Shown: positions 27,168-36,606, numbered from the stretch's first letter. The stretch is DNA of 64,000 nt from Muribaculaceae bacterium (GCA_017399915.1 JAFQAS010000058.1:186001-250000); one strand, 5' to 3'. Notes: generated by a model not told the origin, from the sequence alone. A program made the numbers and translations.

Positions 27168-27941
27168 ATGAAGAAATATATTTTAGATTTAAAGGTAGTA
27201 GAAAATAGACGTGTTCATGAGCTGTATACTTTATTAAAATTAACTACTCATGATGGGTCGGCTTTGCCGGAAATGTTGCCTGGGCAATTTGTGCAAGTTG
27301 CCGTTGATGGATCTAAGACCACATTCTTACGACGTCCAATTTCAATCAACAATGTTGATCGATTGTCAAATCAATTATGGTTGTTGATAAGAAATGCAGG
27401 AGATGGTACACGTGCACTTATGGCATTGAAAGAAGATGATATTCTGAATGTGATGTTGCCGTTGGGAAATGCCTTTTCTATTCCCCAAAATGCCAATGAT
27501 AGCATTTTGCTTGTCGGAGGTGGTGTTGGCGTGGCTCCAATGTTGTATTGGGGTGCTCAGCTCAAAGAGAAAGGATTTGCGCCACAGTTTCTAATTGGGG
27601 CTCGTTCGGCTAAGGATGTCCTTCAACTTGATGAGTTTGAGAAAATAGGAAAAGTAGCTGTATCTACCGAAGATGGAACAATGGGAGAAAAGGGATTGGT
27701 CACAACTAATAGTATATTGTCGACATCGATAGATAAAATTTATTGTTGTGGACCTGCCCCAATGATGAAAGCGATAGCAAAGGTTGCTAAAGAGCGAGAA
27801 ATCGAGTGTGAAGTATCTCTTGAGAACATGATGGCATGTGGACTTGGTGCATGTTTATGTTGTGTTGAGAATACGGTTAAAGGAAATGTATGTGTATGCA
27901 CCGAAGGTCCGGTGTTTAATATAAATGAATTGACATGGTAA
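27168..27941 (+). CDS. pyrK: Dihydroorotate dehydrogenase B, electron-transfer subunit
   Basis: 257-residue FAD and [2Fe-2S] protein that passes electrons from dihydroorotate via PyrD to NAD+. The FAD-binding barrel has [10 protein letters not shown] (53-62) and the nucleotide-binding part has [11 protein letters not shown] (115-125). The iron-sulphur cysteines are 224, 229, 232 and 244, exactly the C-x4-C-x2-C-x11-C spacing of PyrK. It overlaps pyrD by 7 bp. Confidence 0.95.
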   Translation: MKKYILDLKVVENRRVHELYTLLKLTTHDGSALPEMLPGQFVQVAVDGSKTTFLRRPISINNVDRLSNQLWLLIRNAGDGTRALMALKEDDILNVMLPLGNAFSIPQNANDSILLVGGGVGVAPMLYWGAQLKEKGFAPQFLIGARSAKDVLQLDEFEKIGKVAVSTEDGTMGEKGLVTTNSILSTSIDKIYCCGPAPMMKAIAKVAKEREIECEVSLENMMACGLGACLCCVENTVKGNVCVCTEGPVFNINELTW

Positions 27942-28846
27942 ATTTAGGCGTAAACATAGGCAGTCTTAGACTTAAGAATCCGGTTTTAACTGCATCAGGA
28001 ACATTTGGATATGGCGAGGAATTTGCCGATTTCATTGATTTAAATCGTTTAGGTGGATTTATTATCAAAGGAACAACAATAAATCATCGCGAGGGAAATC
28101 CTTATCCACGTATGGCAGAAACACCTTCGGGAATGCTCAATGCTGTGGGGTTGCAAAATAAAGGCGTAGATTACTTTATAGAAAATATATATCCTCGAAT
28201 TAAAGACGTAGACTCTCATGTAATAGTAAATGTTTCGGGGGCGACTATTGATGATTACGTTGCTGTGTGTGAAAAATTAGCTCCACTCGATAAGATAAAT
28301 GCCATTGAGGTGAATATCTCATGCCCGAATGTGAAACAAGGAGGTATGGCATTTGGCACAACATGTGAAGGGGCTGCACAAGTGACAAAGGCTGTGCGTA
28401 ATGCTTTTCCCAAAACGGTAATTATAAAATTATCTCCAAATGTTACCGATATAACTGAAATTGCTCGTGCGGTGGAAGCAGAAGGTGCTGATTCGGTATC
28501 ATTGATAAACACATTGTTAGGAATGGCTATCGATGTAGAACGTCAACGTCCATATCTTTCTACCATTACAGGTGGGCTATCAGGTCCGGCAGTGCGTCCG
28601 GTTGCCGTAAGAATGGTGTGGCAAGTAGCTAAAGCTGTCCAAATTCCTGTTGTCGGACTTGGGGGCATTATGAATGGTAGAGATGCTATTGAATTTATCT
28701 TGGCAGGTGCAAGAGCTATACAAGTAGGAACGGCAAACTTTGTAGATCCTTCAGTGACGATGAAAATTATTGACTATATGGAAGATTATTGTCAACGTCA
28801 CGGTGTGTCTGATATTAATGATTTAGTGGGAATGATTAATCAATAA
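27935..28846 (+). CDS. pyrD: Dihydroorotate dehydrogenase B, catalytic subunit (class 1B)
   Basis: 303-residue FMN TIM-barrel that oxidises dihydroorotate to orotate, the fourth step of UMP synthesis. The class-1 active-site base is Cys130 ([11 protein letters not shown]). FMN-phosphate-binding segments [14 protein letters not shown] and [12 protein letters not shown] are near the C-terminus. Pairing with pyrK marks it as the NAD-linked 1B type. Its 3' end overlaps that of a convergent gene by 7 bp. Confidence 0.96.
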   Translation: MVNLGVNIGSLRLKNPVLTASGTFGYGEEFADFIDLNRLGGFIIKGTTINHREGNPYPRMAETPSGMLNAVGLQNKGVDYFIENIYPRIKDVDSHVIVNVSGATIDDYVAVCEKLAPLDKINAIEVNISCPNVKQGGMAFGTTCEGAAQVTKAVRNAFPKTVIIKLSPNVTDITEIARAVEAEGADSVSLINTLLGMAIDVERQRPYLSTITGGLSGPAVRPVAVRMVWQVAKAVQIPVVGLGGIMNGRDAIEFILAGARAIQVGTANFVDPSVTMKIIDYMEDYCQRHGVSDINDLVGMINQ

Positions 28847-29175
28847 TCAAATTGTATAATCTTATAACCAGAAGGGTCTGCGCTTATTAGCGTAGGCTCT
28901 TCGTTGTTATTGGCATATAAATTGTTTTGGGATAGATAATCAATTAGGTTGTTGATATTATTATACCCCTCTCCTACTGTGGGAAGATTATATAGGTGAG
29001 ATTCTATATTGTTGTTAGCAATGATGATATATGAAGAAATGAATTTGGTAGCTTCGCATTCAAGAACAAAAGGCATTAGTGATATATCATTATTTATATA
29101 TTTAATAATGTGTTTTGGATATATTTCACCTTGATGAATAATAGCAAGAGCTAATAATGCTTTTGTTGAGGCCAT
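28840..29175 (-). CDS. Protein of unknown function at the end of the ileS operon
   Basis: 111 residues, no signal peptide or TM and no recognised domain. Its Asn/Ile/Tyr-rich sequence includes [12 protein letters not shown] and ends [10 protein letters not shown]. It begins 5 bp after the DUF4296 lipoprotein gene, so it is probably translated from the same mRNA. Its final 7 bases overlap the convergent end of pyrD, so no terminator separates the two. The frame is uninterrupted and operon-linked, which argues that it is real. Confidence 0.6.
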   Translation of the reverse strand: MASTKALLALAIIHQGEIYPKHIIKYINNDISLMPFVLECEATKFISSYIIIANNNIESHLYNLPTVGEGYNNINNLIDYLSQNNLYANNNEEPTLISADPSGYKIIQFDY

Positions 29176-29180
29176 TTGGT

Positions 29181-30110
29181 TTATAGCGGTTCAGTGTTAT
29201 TTAATCTTGTCTTTAATGATGGCTTATTAGGTTGTTGAATAGGAAGAGCCTTCGCTTTTGGGGCATCGATTGTGCCCTTTTTATTGTCGTGATCTGTTGT
29301 GTTTTTTTGATCAGATGTATTCTTGTTTTTACCGTATTCAAATTTCTTTTGAGTCGCGCGTTGGCGATATAAATTTCTATCTACACGCATTCTAATAAGA
29401 GAGATGCTGTCAATGTAAACTTGCTCAAACTCTTTGGGGATAACGTAGAAATATCCGTATATTTTGTTAATAGACTTAGTTGAGTCGGTAACAATGCTAA
29501 GTGTGTTCCAACCTTCATTAATTGCGTTTGCGTTGAGGTATTCAGTGCTGCCATCAGAGTAATCTGCAGCAATACCCCATTTTATTGAAGAAGGATTATT
29601 TATCAACTTCATGCGCAATGAGAAGTTGTCGCCTTTTTCGGTATTTCGGTCTTTGGGAATAGAGAATGTGATATATTGTGAAGCCGAATTATGGTTAATC
29701 ATATAACGACGAACTCCTTGCCATGTATCGGTGGAATCTCCTTCTTGTGTGCTTTCTACTTTTTCTTGAATGCCCGAACCAATATCTTTTAGGTCGTCAT
29801 TGAGAATTTCAATTACGCGATCATATACTGCAATATATTCTTCAATATTTCGTCCATACCAAGAGAACGACGAGTCGAGTTCGGCTTGGGTTGCCCCATG
29901 CTTTAAAAGAATTGACTGTTTTACGGTCTTTCTTAAAGAGTCGTTGTAGTATTTTGTGCGCTCAATATCTACCATACTCTCTCCAATATGTATATCGGCA
30001 AGTAATTGAGCCATATCTTCTTGGGGCAACACGCCATCAGGTGTAGAGCTACAGCCGATGAGGAGTGTCGCTCCAATAGCGATAGGTAATATCTTTTTGC
30101 CAATAGTCAT
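29181..30110 (-). CDS. DUF4296-containing lipoprotein
   Basis: 309 residues. The N-terminal lipoprotein signal ends at ATLLIGCSS (Cys20). Residues 30-110 (LPQEDMAQLLADIHIGESMVDIERTKYYNDSLRKTV) match my recollection of DUF4296, a helical domain specific to Bacteroidetes. A beta-rich region then includes a conserved-looking IYGYFYVIPKEFEQVYIDSI, and the protein ends in a long Lys/Asn/Thr-rich, probably disordered tail. The role is unknown. It follows lspA, the enzyme that matures lipoproteins, by 5 bp. Confidence 0.8.
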   Translation of the reverse strand: MTIGKKILPIAIGATLLIGCSSTPDGVLPQEDMAQLLADIHIGESMVDIERTKYYNDSLRKTVKQSILLKHGATQAELDSSFSWYGRNIEEYIAVYDRVIEILNDDLKDIGSGIQEKVESTQEGDSTDTWQGVRRYMINHNSASQYITFSIPKDRNTEKGDNFSLRMKLINNPSSIKWGIAADYSDGSTEYLNANAINEGWNTLSIVTDSTKSINKIYGYFYVIPKEFEQVYIDSISLIRMRVDRNLYRQRATQKKFEYGKNKNTSDQKNTTDHDNKKGTIDAPKAKALPIQQPNKPSLKTRLNNTEPL

Positions 30111-30115
30111 ATTTT

Positions 30116-30760
30116 TTATTCTTGAATAGGCCCTTCAGTGTCTTGACTATCGTTGGTCGGAGTCCCGAGATATTTAGAATAAAAGAATATCAGAATTATT
30201 ATTCCCACTGATATCGCAGCATCGGCAAAGTTGAAAATGGGTTGGAAGAAGGTGAAATGATCTCCACCTACCCAAGGCATCCATTCCGGCCAATTAAAGC
30301 TAAATAGCGGAAAATAGAACATATCAACGACTTTACCATAGAATAACGATGCATAGCCTCCCGCTTCGGGCATGAATGTCGCAACTTCGGGTGGGATTGG
30401 ATTATTAAATAGCAAGCCGTAGAATAAACAATCAAAAATGTTTCCTGCAGCACCGGCTGTGATTAAAGAACAGCATGCCACATATCCTTTAGGAATATAA
30501 TCGCGTTTTATGATGCGAGTAATATAATATCCTAAAGCAATAACAGCCACTATTCGAAATAGAGTGAGGAATAACTTACTACCTAACTCCATGCCGAATG
30601 CCATGCCGTTGTTTTCAATAAACACTAATTGAAACCAGTCGGTAATATGGAAACTTTCGCCAAGGTAAAAATTTGTCTTGACCCAAATCTTAAGAACTTG
30701 GTCAATAACAAGCACTCCCAATATAATAATGAGAGAAAGATAGCCTTTTGATATTTTCAT
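30116..30760 (-). CDS. lspA: Lipoprotein signal peptidase II
   Basis: 214-residue polytopic inner-membrane aspartyl protease that cleaves prolipoprotein signal peptides. The four TM segments are present. The catalytic Asp pair lies in GAAGNIFDCLFYG and FNFADAAISVG. An insert between them (about 40 residues, FNNPIPPEVATFMPEAGGYASLFYGKVVDMFYFPLFSFNWPEWMPW) is typical of Bacteroidetes LspA and makes it longer than the E. coli enzyme (164). It lies 3 bp after the DksA/TraR-like gene. Confidence 0.95.
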   Translation of the reverse strand: MKISKGYLSLIIILGVLVIDQVLKIWVKTNFYLGESFHITDWFQLVFIENNGMAFGMELGSKLFLTLFRIVAVIALGYYITRIIKRDYIPKGYVACCSLITAGAAGNIFDCLFYGLLFNNPIPPEVATFMPEAGGYASLFYGKVVDMFYFPLFSFNWPEWMPWVGGDHFTFFQPIFNFADAAISVGIIILIFFYSKYLGTPTNDSQDTEGPIQE

Positions 30761-30763
30761 TAA

Positions 30764-31141
30764 CTATTTTTTGCCTAATTTTTGGTCAATGCCTAATGTT
30801 GCATGAGGTACTGCACGAAGGCGTTCTTTAGGAATGAGTTTTCCTGTTTCGCGACAAATGCCATAAGTTTTATTCTCGATGCGAATAAGTGCATTTTGTA
30901 AGTGCTGAATAAACTTCATTTGGCGTTGAGCAAGTTGTCCGGCTTCTTCTTTGCTTAGAGTGCTTGCCCCTTCTTCGAGCACCTTGAATGTGGGAGATGT
31001 ATCAGAAATATCATTCCCATCAGTGTTCATTATGCTTGACTTCAACAATTCATAGTCTTGTTGAGCTTTTTCGAGTTTTTTAAGTATTATTTCCTTGAAT
31101 TCTTGTAATTCTTCGTCGGAATATCTTGTTTTTTCGCTCAT
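30764..31141 (-). CDS. TraR/DksA-family protein with degenerate zinc finger
   Basis: 125 residues: an N-terminal coiled coil (YSDEELQEFKEIILKKLEKAQQDYELL) followed by the C-terminal globular domain. Family members have a four-Cys zinc finger; here only one Cys remains (YGICRETGKLIPKERLRAVPHAT). The fold may therefore be kept without zinc, as in other Bacteroidetes copies. It is likely to act on RNA polymerase through the secondary channel, but this is inferred from family. It sits between ileS (32 bp) and lspA (3 bp). Confidence 0.85.
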   Translation of the reverse strand: MSEKTRYSDEELQEFKEIILKKLEKAQQDYELLKSSIMNTDGNDISDTSPTFKVLEEGASTLSKEEAGQLAQRQMKFIQHLQNALIRIENKTYGICRETGKLIPKERLRAVPHATLGIDQKLGKK

Positions 31142-31173
31142 GGTTATAATATTTAGTGTTAATAAAATTGTTT

Positions 31174-34100
31174 TTATTTAGTGATGCTTACATCAACTTT
31201 AATTTCGTCAATTTCAAGAGTTTCGACTCCTTCTGCTCCATTGATGTCGCCAATAGTAATGTTTGTAGCAAGTACTTGACGAGCAATGTAGTCGCTATAT
31301 GCATTTATTGCTGCATCAGTGTCGGCATTAGGTGCAAATACGAGTGAAATTTTGTCGGTTATATCATAATCGCGACTCTTGCGAATATTTTGAACACGAT
31401 TTACGATGTCGCGAGCTATACCCTCTTGTTTCAATTCGTCGGTGATTGTTACATCAAGAGCAATTGTGATGTTACCTTCATTTGCAACTAACCAACCGGG
31501 AATATCTTCTGAAATAATTTCAACGTCAATAGCTTCAATCACAGCATCATTGCCATCGATATTGAGTGTGATATTGCCATTCTTTTCAAGTGATGCAATA
31601 TCTTGTTGACTCATTGATGTGATAGCTGCAGCAACGGCCTTCATTGTTTTGCCAAATTTTGGACCAAGTTTCTTGAAGTCGGGTTTAACACGTTTTACCA
31701 ATACACCAGCCTCATTATCAACAAACTTGAAGTTCTTAACGTTTACTTCGTTAAGGATCAATTCGCTCATTGATTCGATAGCTTCACGTTGAGCATCGTC
31801 CATCACAGGAATCATCAATGTAGAAAGTGGTTGACGCACCTTGATGTTAACTTTGCGACGAAGTGAAAGAACCATTGATGTAATCACTTGCGCAATATTC
31901 ATGCGATTTTCAAGAGCTTTGTCGATAGCTGATTCATCGACTTCGGGGAACAATGCCAAGTGGACTGAACCGGCACCGGCGAGGTCTTGATATAGCTTAT
32001 CGGCATAGAATGGTGAGATTGGTGCGATAAGTTTAGCGATAGTTTCAAGACAGGTATATAATGTTTGATATGCCGAGAGTTTGTCTTCATTCATTTCGCC
32101 ACCCCAGAAACGTTTGCGGTTCAAGCGAACATACCAGTTGCTTAAGTTGTCGTTTACAAAATCATTGATTGCACGAGCAGCCTTTGTTGGTTCGTAATCG
32201 TTGAGGGCTTCATCTACATCTTTTACGAGAGTGTTGAGAAGTGAGATAATCCAACGGTCAATCTCAGGACGATTTTCCAATGCCACTTGAGGTTGACTGT
32301 TATCAAATCCGTCAACATTTGCATAAAGGGCAAAGAATGAATAAGTGTTATATAATGTTGCAAACAATTTGCGGCTCACTTCTTGCACTCCTGCCGGGTC
32401 AAATTTCAAGTTATCCCATGGTGATGAGTTTGAAATCATATACCAGCGCACAGGGTCAGAACCATATTTTTCAATAGTTTCAAATGGGTTGACTGCATTG
32501 CCAAGACGTTTTGACATCTTGTTACCATCTTTATCGAGTACAAGGCCATTTGAGATGACGGCTTTATATGCTACCGAGTCAAATACCATTGTGGCAATTG
32601 CATGAAGTGTGAAGAACCAACCACGAGTTTGGTCAACACCCTCAGCAATAAAGTCAGATGGATATAGTTCACCCGAATCAAGACCTTCTTTGTTTTCAAA
32701 TGGATAGTGGATTTGAGCGTAAGGCATTGAGCCTGAGTCAAACCACACATCAATCAAGTCGAGTTCGCGATACATCGCTTTCCCCGATGCCGATACCAAT
32801 ACGATATCATCTACGTATGGGCGGTGAAGGTCAATCTTTTCGTAATTTTCTTTGCTATAGTCACCGGGAACAAATCCTTTTTCTTTATATGGATTTGCTG
32901 TCATAATGCCGGCAGCTACCGCTTTTTCTATTTCGTTGTAAAGAGTTTCTACACTGTCGATACACAATTCCTCTGTGCCATCTTCGGTGCGCCAAATTGG
33001 GAGTGGAGTACCCCAATAACGGCTACGTGACAAGTTCCAATCTTGAAGATTTTCAAGCCATTTGCCGAAACGACCGGTACCGGTTGATTGTGGTTTCCAT
33101 TTGATGGTTTCGTTGAGTTCCATCATTCTCTCGCGAGCGGCAGTTGTTTTGATAAACCAGCTATCGAGAGGATAATAAAGCACAGGTTTGTCGGTTCGCC
33201 AGCAGTGAGGATAGTTGTGTACATGCTTTTCAATCTTAAAAGCTACACCCTCTTGCTTCATTTCCATACAGATAACCACGTTGAGGTCTTCGGCTTTTTG
33301 AGCGGCTTTCTCATCAAATTTACCTCCGGGGTTATATTGAGGATCATAAGCATTCTTCACATAATCGCCTGCATGATTTGAATATGCATCAATGCTCACA
33401 CATGTGTCGATAAATTCTTGAGCACATTCATCGAGAGTGTAATATTTACCGGTGAGGTCAACCATTGGACGGGTCTCCCCTTTCTTGTTGATCATAAACA
33501 AAGAAGGGATTTCAGCAGCTTTAGCCACCTTGGCGTCATCGGCACCAAATGTAGGAGCGATGTGAACGATACCAGTACCATCTTCAGTGGTTACATAGTC
33601 CCCTGGGATTACACGGAATGCTTTTTCTTCAAGTTCAACGAATTTTTCGTTACCTACTGCAAAACATTTGTCGGGATTTGCTTCGGCATATTCTTTTACA
33701 AATGGAGCTGCGTTAGCATCAACTTTTTCAAGAGGTTTTACCCATGGCATGAGTTGTTTATATTGCATACCCACGAGGTCGCTACCCATATAGTTGGCAA
33801 CGATGCGATAAGGCACTACCTTGTCACCTTGTTTGTATTCTTCCATTGGGAGTTCCGCACCTTCGGCTTTGAGATAAGACTTAACCAAGTCTTTAGCCAT
33901 CACGATGCTGATTTTCTCGCCATTATAGGGATTGTAGGTTTGCACACACACATATTCAATCTTTGGACCAACACACAATGCAGTGTTTGAAGGCAAAGTC
34001 CAAGGAGTAGTAGTCCAAGCCACAAAGTAAGGTTTACCCCACTCTGCCATTTCGGGACGTGGATTAACCATAGCAAACAATGCTGTCACTGTTGTGTCCT

Positions 34101-34716
34101 TAACATCGCGATAGCAACCGGGTTGGTTCAATTCGTGAGTACTCAATCCGGTACCTGCAGCAGGTGAATATGGTTGGATAGTGTAACCTTTATATAGATA
34201 ACCTTTGTTGTAAAGTTGACTCAACAACCACCACACCGATTCGATGTAACGATTGTCGTAGGTGATATATGGGTCGTTCATATCCACCCAATAACCCATA
34301 GAGTTGGTCAAGGTTTCCCACTCTTTGGTATATTTCATCACCTCTTGACGGCAAGCGGCATTATAATCGTCAACCGAGATTTTTTTGCCGATATCCTCTT
34401 TAGTGATACCGAGGGCTTTTTCCACACCAAGTTCCACAGGAAGCCCGTGAGTGTCCCACCCTGCTTTACGTTTCACATGGAAGCCTTTCATCGTTTTATA
34501 ACGGCAGAAAATATCTTTGATAGTACGAGCCATCACGTGGTGAATACCGGGCATACCATTTGCAGAGGGAGGTCCTTCGTAAAACACAAATGAAGGATTT
34601 CCTTCACGCACTTTCATACTTTCTTCAAACAATCCGTTCTTGTTCCATTGCTCAAGAACCTCTTTATTCACGTTTGATAGGTTAAAACCGTTATATTCGT
34701 TGAATTTCTTATCCAT
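31174..34716 (-). CDS. ileS: Isoleucyl-tRNA synthetase, type 2 (eukaryote-like), with GXHH motif
   Basis: 1,180-residue class I synthetase charging tRNA-Ile, much longer than E. coli IleRS (938) and of the eukaryote-like type 2. The catalytic core, a CP1 editing domain (TTPWTLPSNTALCVGP), KMSKR (DGNKMSKRLGN) and WYMISNSSPWDNLKF are present, followed by an anticodon domain and a long C-terminal region. The HXGH ATP-binding signature is replaced by Gly57-Ile-His-His60 (MPGIHHVMARTIKDI), with the first and third positions swapped. That swap is described for mupirocin hyper-resistant type 2 enzymes. It is the first gene of a five-gene operon. Confidence 0.96.
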   Translation of the reverse strand: MDKKFNEYNGFNLSNVNKEVLEQWNKNGLFEESMKVREGNPSFVFYEGPPSANGMPGIHHVMARTIKDIFCRYKTMKGFHVKRKAGWDTHGLPVELGVEKALGITKEDIGKKISVDDYNAACRQEVMKYTKEWETLTNSMGYWVDMNDPYITYDNRYIESVWWLLSQLYNKGYLYKGYTIQPYSPAAGTGLSTHELNQPGCYRDVKDTTVTALFAMVNPRPEMAEWGKPYFVAWTTTPWTLPSNTALCVGPKIEYVCVQTYNPYNGEKISIVMAKDLVKSYLKAEGAELPMEEYKQGDKVVPYRIVANYMGSDLVGMQYKQLMPWVKPLEKVDANAAPFVKEYAEANPDKCFAVGNEKFVELEEKAFRVIPGDYVTTEDGTGIVHIAPTFGADDAKVAKAAEIPSLFMINKKGETRPMVDLTGKYYTLDECAQEFIDTCVSIDAYSNHAGDYVKNAYDPQYNPGGKFDEKAAQKAEDLNVVICMEMKQEGVAFKIEKHVHNYPHCWRTDKPVLYYPLDSWFIKTTAARERMMELNETIKWKPQSTGTGRFGKWLENLQDWNLSRSRYWGTPLPIWRTEDGTEELCIDSVETLYNEIEKAVAAGIMTANPYKEKGFVPGDYSKENYEKIDLHRPYVDDIVLVSASGKAMYRELDLIDVWFDSGSMPYAQIHYPFENKEGLDSGELYPSDFIAEGVDQTRGWFFTLHAIATMVFDSVAYKAVISNGLVLDKDGNKMSKRLGNAVNPFETIEKYGSDPVRWYMISNSSPWDNLKFDPAGVQEVSRKLFATLYNTYSFFALYANVDGFDNSQPQVALENRPEIDRWIISLLNTLVKDVDEALNDYEPTKAARAINDFVNDNLSNWYVRLNRKRFWGGEMNEDKLSAYQTLYTCLETIAKLIAPISPFYADKLYQDLAGAGSVHLALFPEVDESAIDKALENRMNIAQVITSMVLSLRRKVNIKVRQPLSTLMIPVMDDAQREAIESMSELILNEVNVKNFKFVDNEAGVLVKRVKPDFKKLGPKFGKTMKAVAAAITSMSQQDIASLEKNGNITLNIDGNDAVIEAIDVEIISEDIPGWLVANEGNITIALDVTITDELKQEGIARDIVNRVQNIRKSRDYDITDKISLVFAPNADTDAAINAYSDYIARQVLATNITIGDINGAEGVETLEIDEIKVDVSITK

Positions 34717-34748
34717 TGTTACTATATAGTTACTTTTATTTTAAGGTG

Positions 34749-34756
34749 CAAATTTA
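34749..34756 (-). promoter_or_regulatory. -7 element of the ileS operon promoter
   Basis: Reverse-strand TAAATTTG with only a TTTT at the -33 distance. The start site near 34744 gives a leader of about 28 nt. Confidence 0.5.
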
Positions 34757-35313
34757 CAAAATTCTATGCAGATATAAAAGAAACACCACAACAAAGATAA
34801 AATCATACGAATATTTTACGTATAAATTCCCCAATAATAGAGTTGCCTATATAAAATCTCAAGATTTTGTTTACATTTACACAAAAGTGGCCATGTTGGA
34901 TTAATTCTGTTTTACCGAACAGATTAATGCCAAATTACCGAAAAATATTGCTCAATCTTGCCGAATAATAAACAAATTTGGCAAAAAACGAGTTGTATCG
35001 TCTTTAAGATTTTATAATATTACAAAAGTTCAATTAGAACGAATCAAAAAGTATTTCAGCAATTTTGAGTAATAACAAAATTTCTGTTATAATAAATATG
35101 AGAGAGTAAGTTTCCCGATAAAACATACTCTCTTTTTTATCTATTTGAATCCTCTTTGCATTTGAAAAATCATTTAAAATTCAAAGATAATATGACTGAT
35201 TTAAAATGCGTTAGGACTACATTCTATTCGTTGAATTATGAATTAAAAAGTACTACAATTCAGTCTTTGTTGCAAAGCGAAACGTGTAATGATTTACACA
35301 AAAAGTTTGATTA
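34757..35313. other. Gene-free region with nested inverted repeats
   Basis: No convincing gene. It contains a near-perfect dyad at about 34901-34927 (ATTAATTCTGTT / AACAGATTAAT), a 9-bp inverted pair TGCCAAATT/AATTTGGCA (34928-34936 and 34975-34983), several TACCGAA-like repeats between them, and a terminator-like hairpin at 35101-35138. The remainder is plain AT-rich DNA. Confidence 0.5.
35101..35138 (+). terminator. Terminator-like hairpin with T-tract on the forward strand
   Basis: Stem AGAGAGTA/TACTCTCT (35101-35108 and 35126-35133), 17-nt loop, then TTTTT. No forward-strand protein gene lies upstream, so it either ends an unannotated RNA or serves the reverse-strand HNH gene. Confidence 0.55.
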
Positions 35314-36021
35314 TTATACACAATAAAGACCTTCGCAATCTTGCTTCTTTAATATAATTGTACATGCATTACAAATTATCGGATTATTTCCTGTCAATTT
35401 TACTTTATGGCTCTCTGCATATACATAATATCCTTTATCTTTTAATTCGTTAATTATGCGAGATAAGTTTTGCCCTTCTTTTATTATATCAGAGACTTCC
35501 AAATCGCTATAAATATCTATAATATCAGAAAAATACTGAAAAATATCGGCAATGTATGTACATTCTTCTTCATTAGCAGGTTCATCGTAGTATCTATAGA
35601 TAAATGCGACATGATGAAAGATGTTTAACAATTCTTTACCAGAAACTATACGTTTAATAAAACGAGGCTTACGTACACTATCCTTTCCTGACATATAGCT
35701 ATCTAATGTCTCTTTTACCCAGTTTTCGTGTGACGTCTTGATATAATGCAAAAGCTCCTCTGTGTATGAAGCACAATTCTCATCTATCTCACGATGGTGG
35801 TTCTTGCACAATAAAAGTAAATTTTCATATGAGTCATAATCTTCTATCCCAGGCTTATGTCGAGGGCCTTCCGCACTACTACTTATAATATGACATTCAT
35901 CTCCAATAATAAAACTACCCTCATCTTCAGAAATCTGATTCACAAGTTCCTTCTTACATATAGCACACCGATTTCCAGATTTAGCCCATAACTCTTTTCT
36001 TGTTTTACTCGTGATAGCCAT
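35314..36021 (-). CDS. HNH endonuclease-domain protein
   Basis: 235 residues from the ATG at 36021; the frame is open further upstream but that part overlaps the preceding gene and looks non-coding. The first 100 residues carry an HNH nuclease: CAIC zinc pair (NRCAICKKEL), DECHIISSSAEGPRH, then NLLLLCKNHHREIDEN. The C-terminal half is helical and unrecognised. The stop codon of the upstream reading frame is one base before its ATG. Very AT-rich and located in an accessory cluster, it is plausibly a defence nuclease. The target is unknown. Confidence 0.75.
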   Translation of the reverse strand: MAITSKTRKELWAKSGNRCAICKKELVNQISEDEGSFIIGDECHIISSSAEGPRHKPGIEDYDSYENLLLLCKNHHREIDENCASYTEELLHYIKTSHENWVKETLDSYMSGKDSVRKPRFIKRIVSGKELLNIFHHVAFIYRYYDEPANEEECTYIADIFQYFSDIIDIYSDLEVSDIIKEGQNLSRIINELKDKGYYVYAESHKVKLTGNNPIICNACTIILKKQDCEGLYCV

Positions 36022-36022
36022 A

Positions 36023-36528
36023 TTATATAGATTTTCTTTGTTTTGAGTAATGAGACTCCAAATTATGTAATTGTTGCATAAACAAGTTTGTCTGTTTAGT
36101 ATTCTCCACTTTATCGTACAAACTGAGCATAATATATTCTTGCAACAAATCCTTATTCTGTATATAGTGGTGTCCACAATCAATTACAGATATATTTGGA
36201 TTTAATTTTGTAGTCTCCATAGCATCAATACGGTCTGGAAAGTATCCATAAACATTTGTGTAAAAGAAGTCTTAACCCAACACCACTTGTACATATGCGA
36301 GCCTCCAAATGAATCTGATGTATATGTTTTAATGTAATATAGGATCTTTATTCGTTTCCAAAAATAGTGTAGTAGGATCAGCGCTCCTACAGCTAATACA
36401 ATTATCCACAACGAAATTTGATATGTAAAATATGATGATGGAATGCTAAAGAGTATCTCCAATAATCCTATTAGAGACAACGCACCACCAACAATCGGAT
36501 TTGTAAAAAACAATAGTAGCTTCTTCAT
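36023..36528 (-). pseudogene. Two-TM protein gene split by an apparent -1 frameshift
   Basis: The first frame (36528-36202, 108 codons) encodes two TM helices (about residues 10-30 and 38-58) and then KILYYIKTYTSDSFGGSHMYKW. The second frame is open from about 36274 to 36023 and reads FYTNVYGYFPDRIDAM, then ETTKLNPNISVIDCGHHYIQNKD and a helical tail. The frames join naturally at a TCTTTTACA run near 36260: adding one T would give a single protein of about 165 residues. It could be a lost base, a programmed shift or two overlapping genes. It precedes the HNH gene by one base and has a TAACTTTG box upstream. Confidence 0.45.
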
Positions 36529-36557
36529 ATATAATAGTTTCTTTACTTAAACTCACA

Positions 36558-36565
36558 CAAAGTTA
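36558..36565 (-). promoter_or_regulatory. -7 element of the two-TM/HNH transcript
   Basis: Reverse-strand TAACTTTG; no good -33 box. The start site near 36553 is about 25 nt before the ATG at 36528. It is divergent from the promoter at 36607. Confidence 0.5.
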
Positions 36566-36606
36566 ATTATAATTACTTAAATATACTATTTTCAATAAAG
36601 AATAAT

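Noticed and set aside
34716-34904. 62-codon forward frame upstream of ileS
   Set aside because: It overlaps the ileS promoter and leader and has random-looking composition.
36022-36183. N-terminal extension of the HNH protein frame
   Set aside because: The upstream 54 codons are Cys/Ile-rich with no family pattern and overlap the preceding gene. The ATG at 36021 starts a normal HNH protein one base after that gene's stop.
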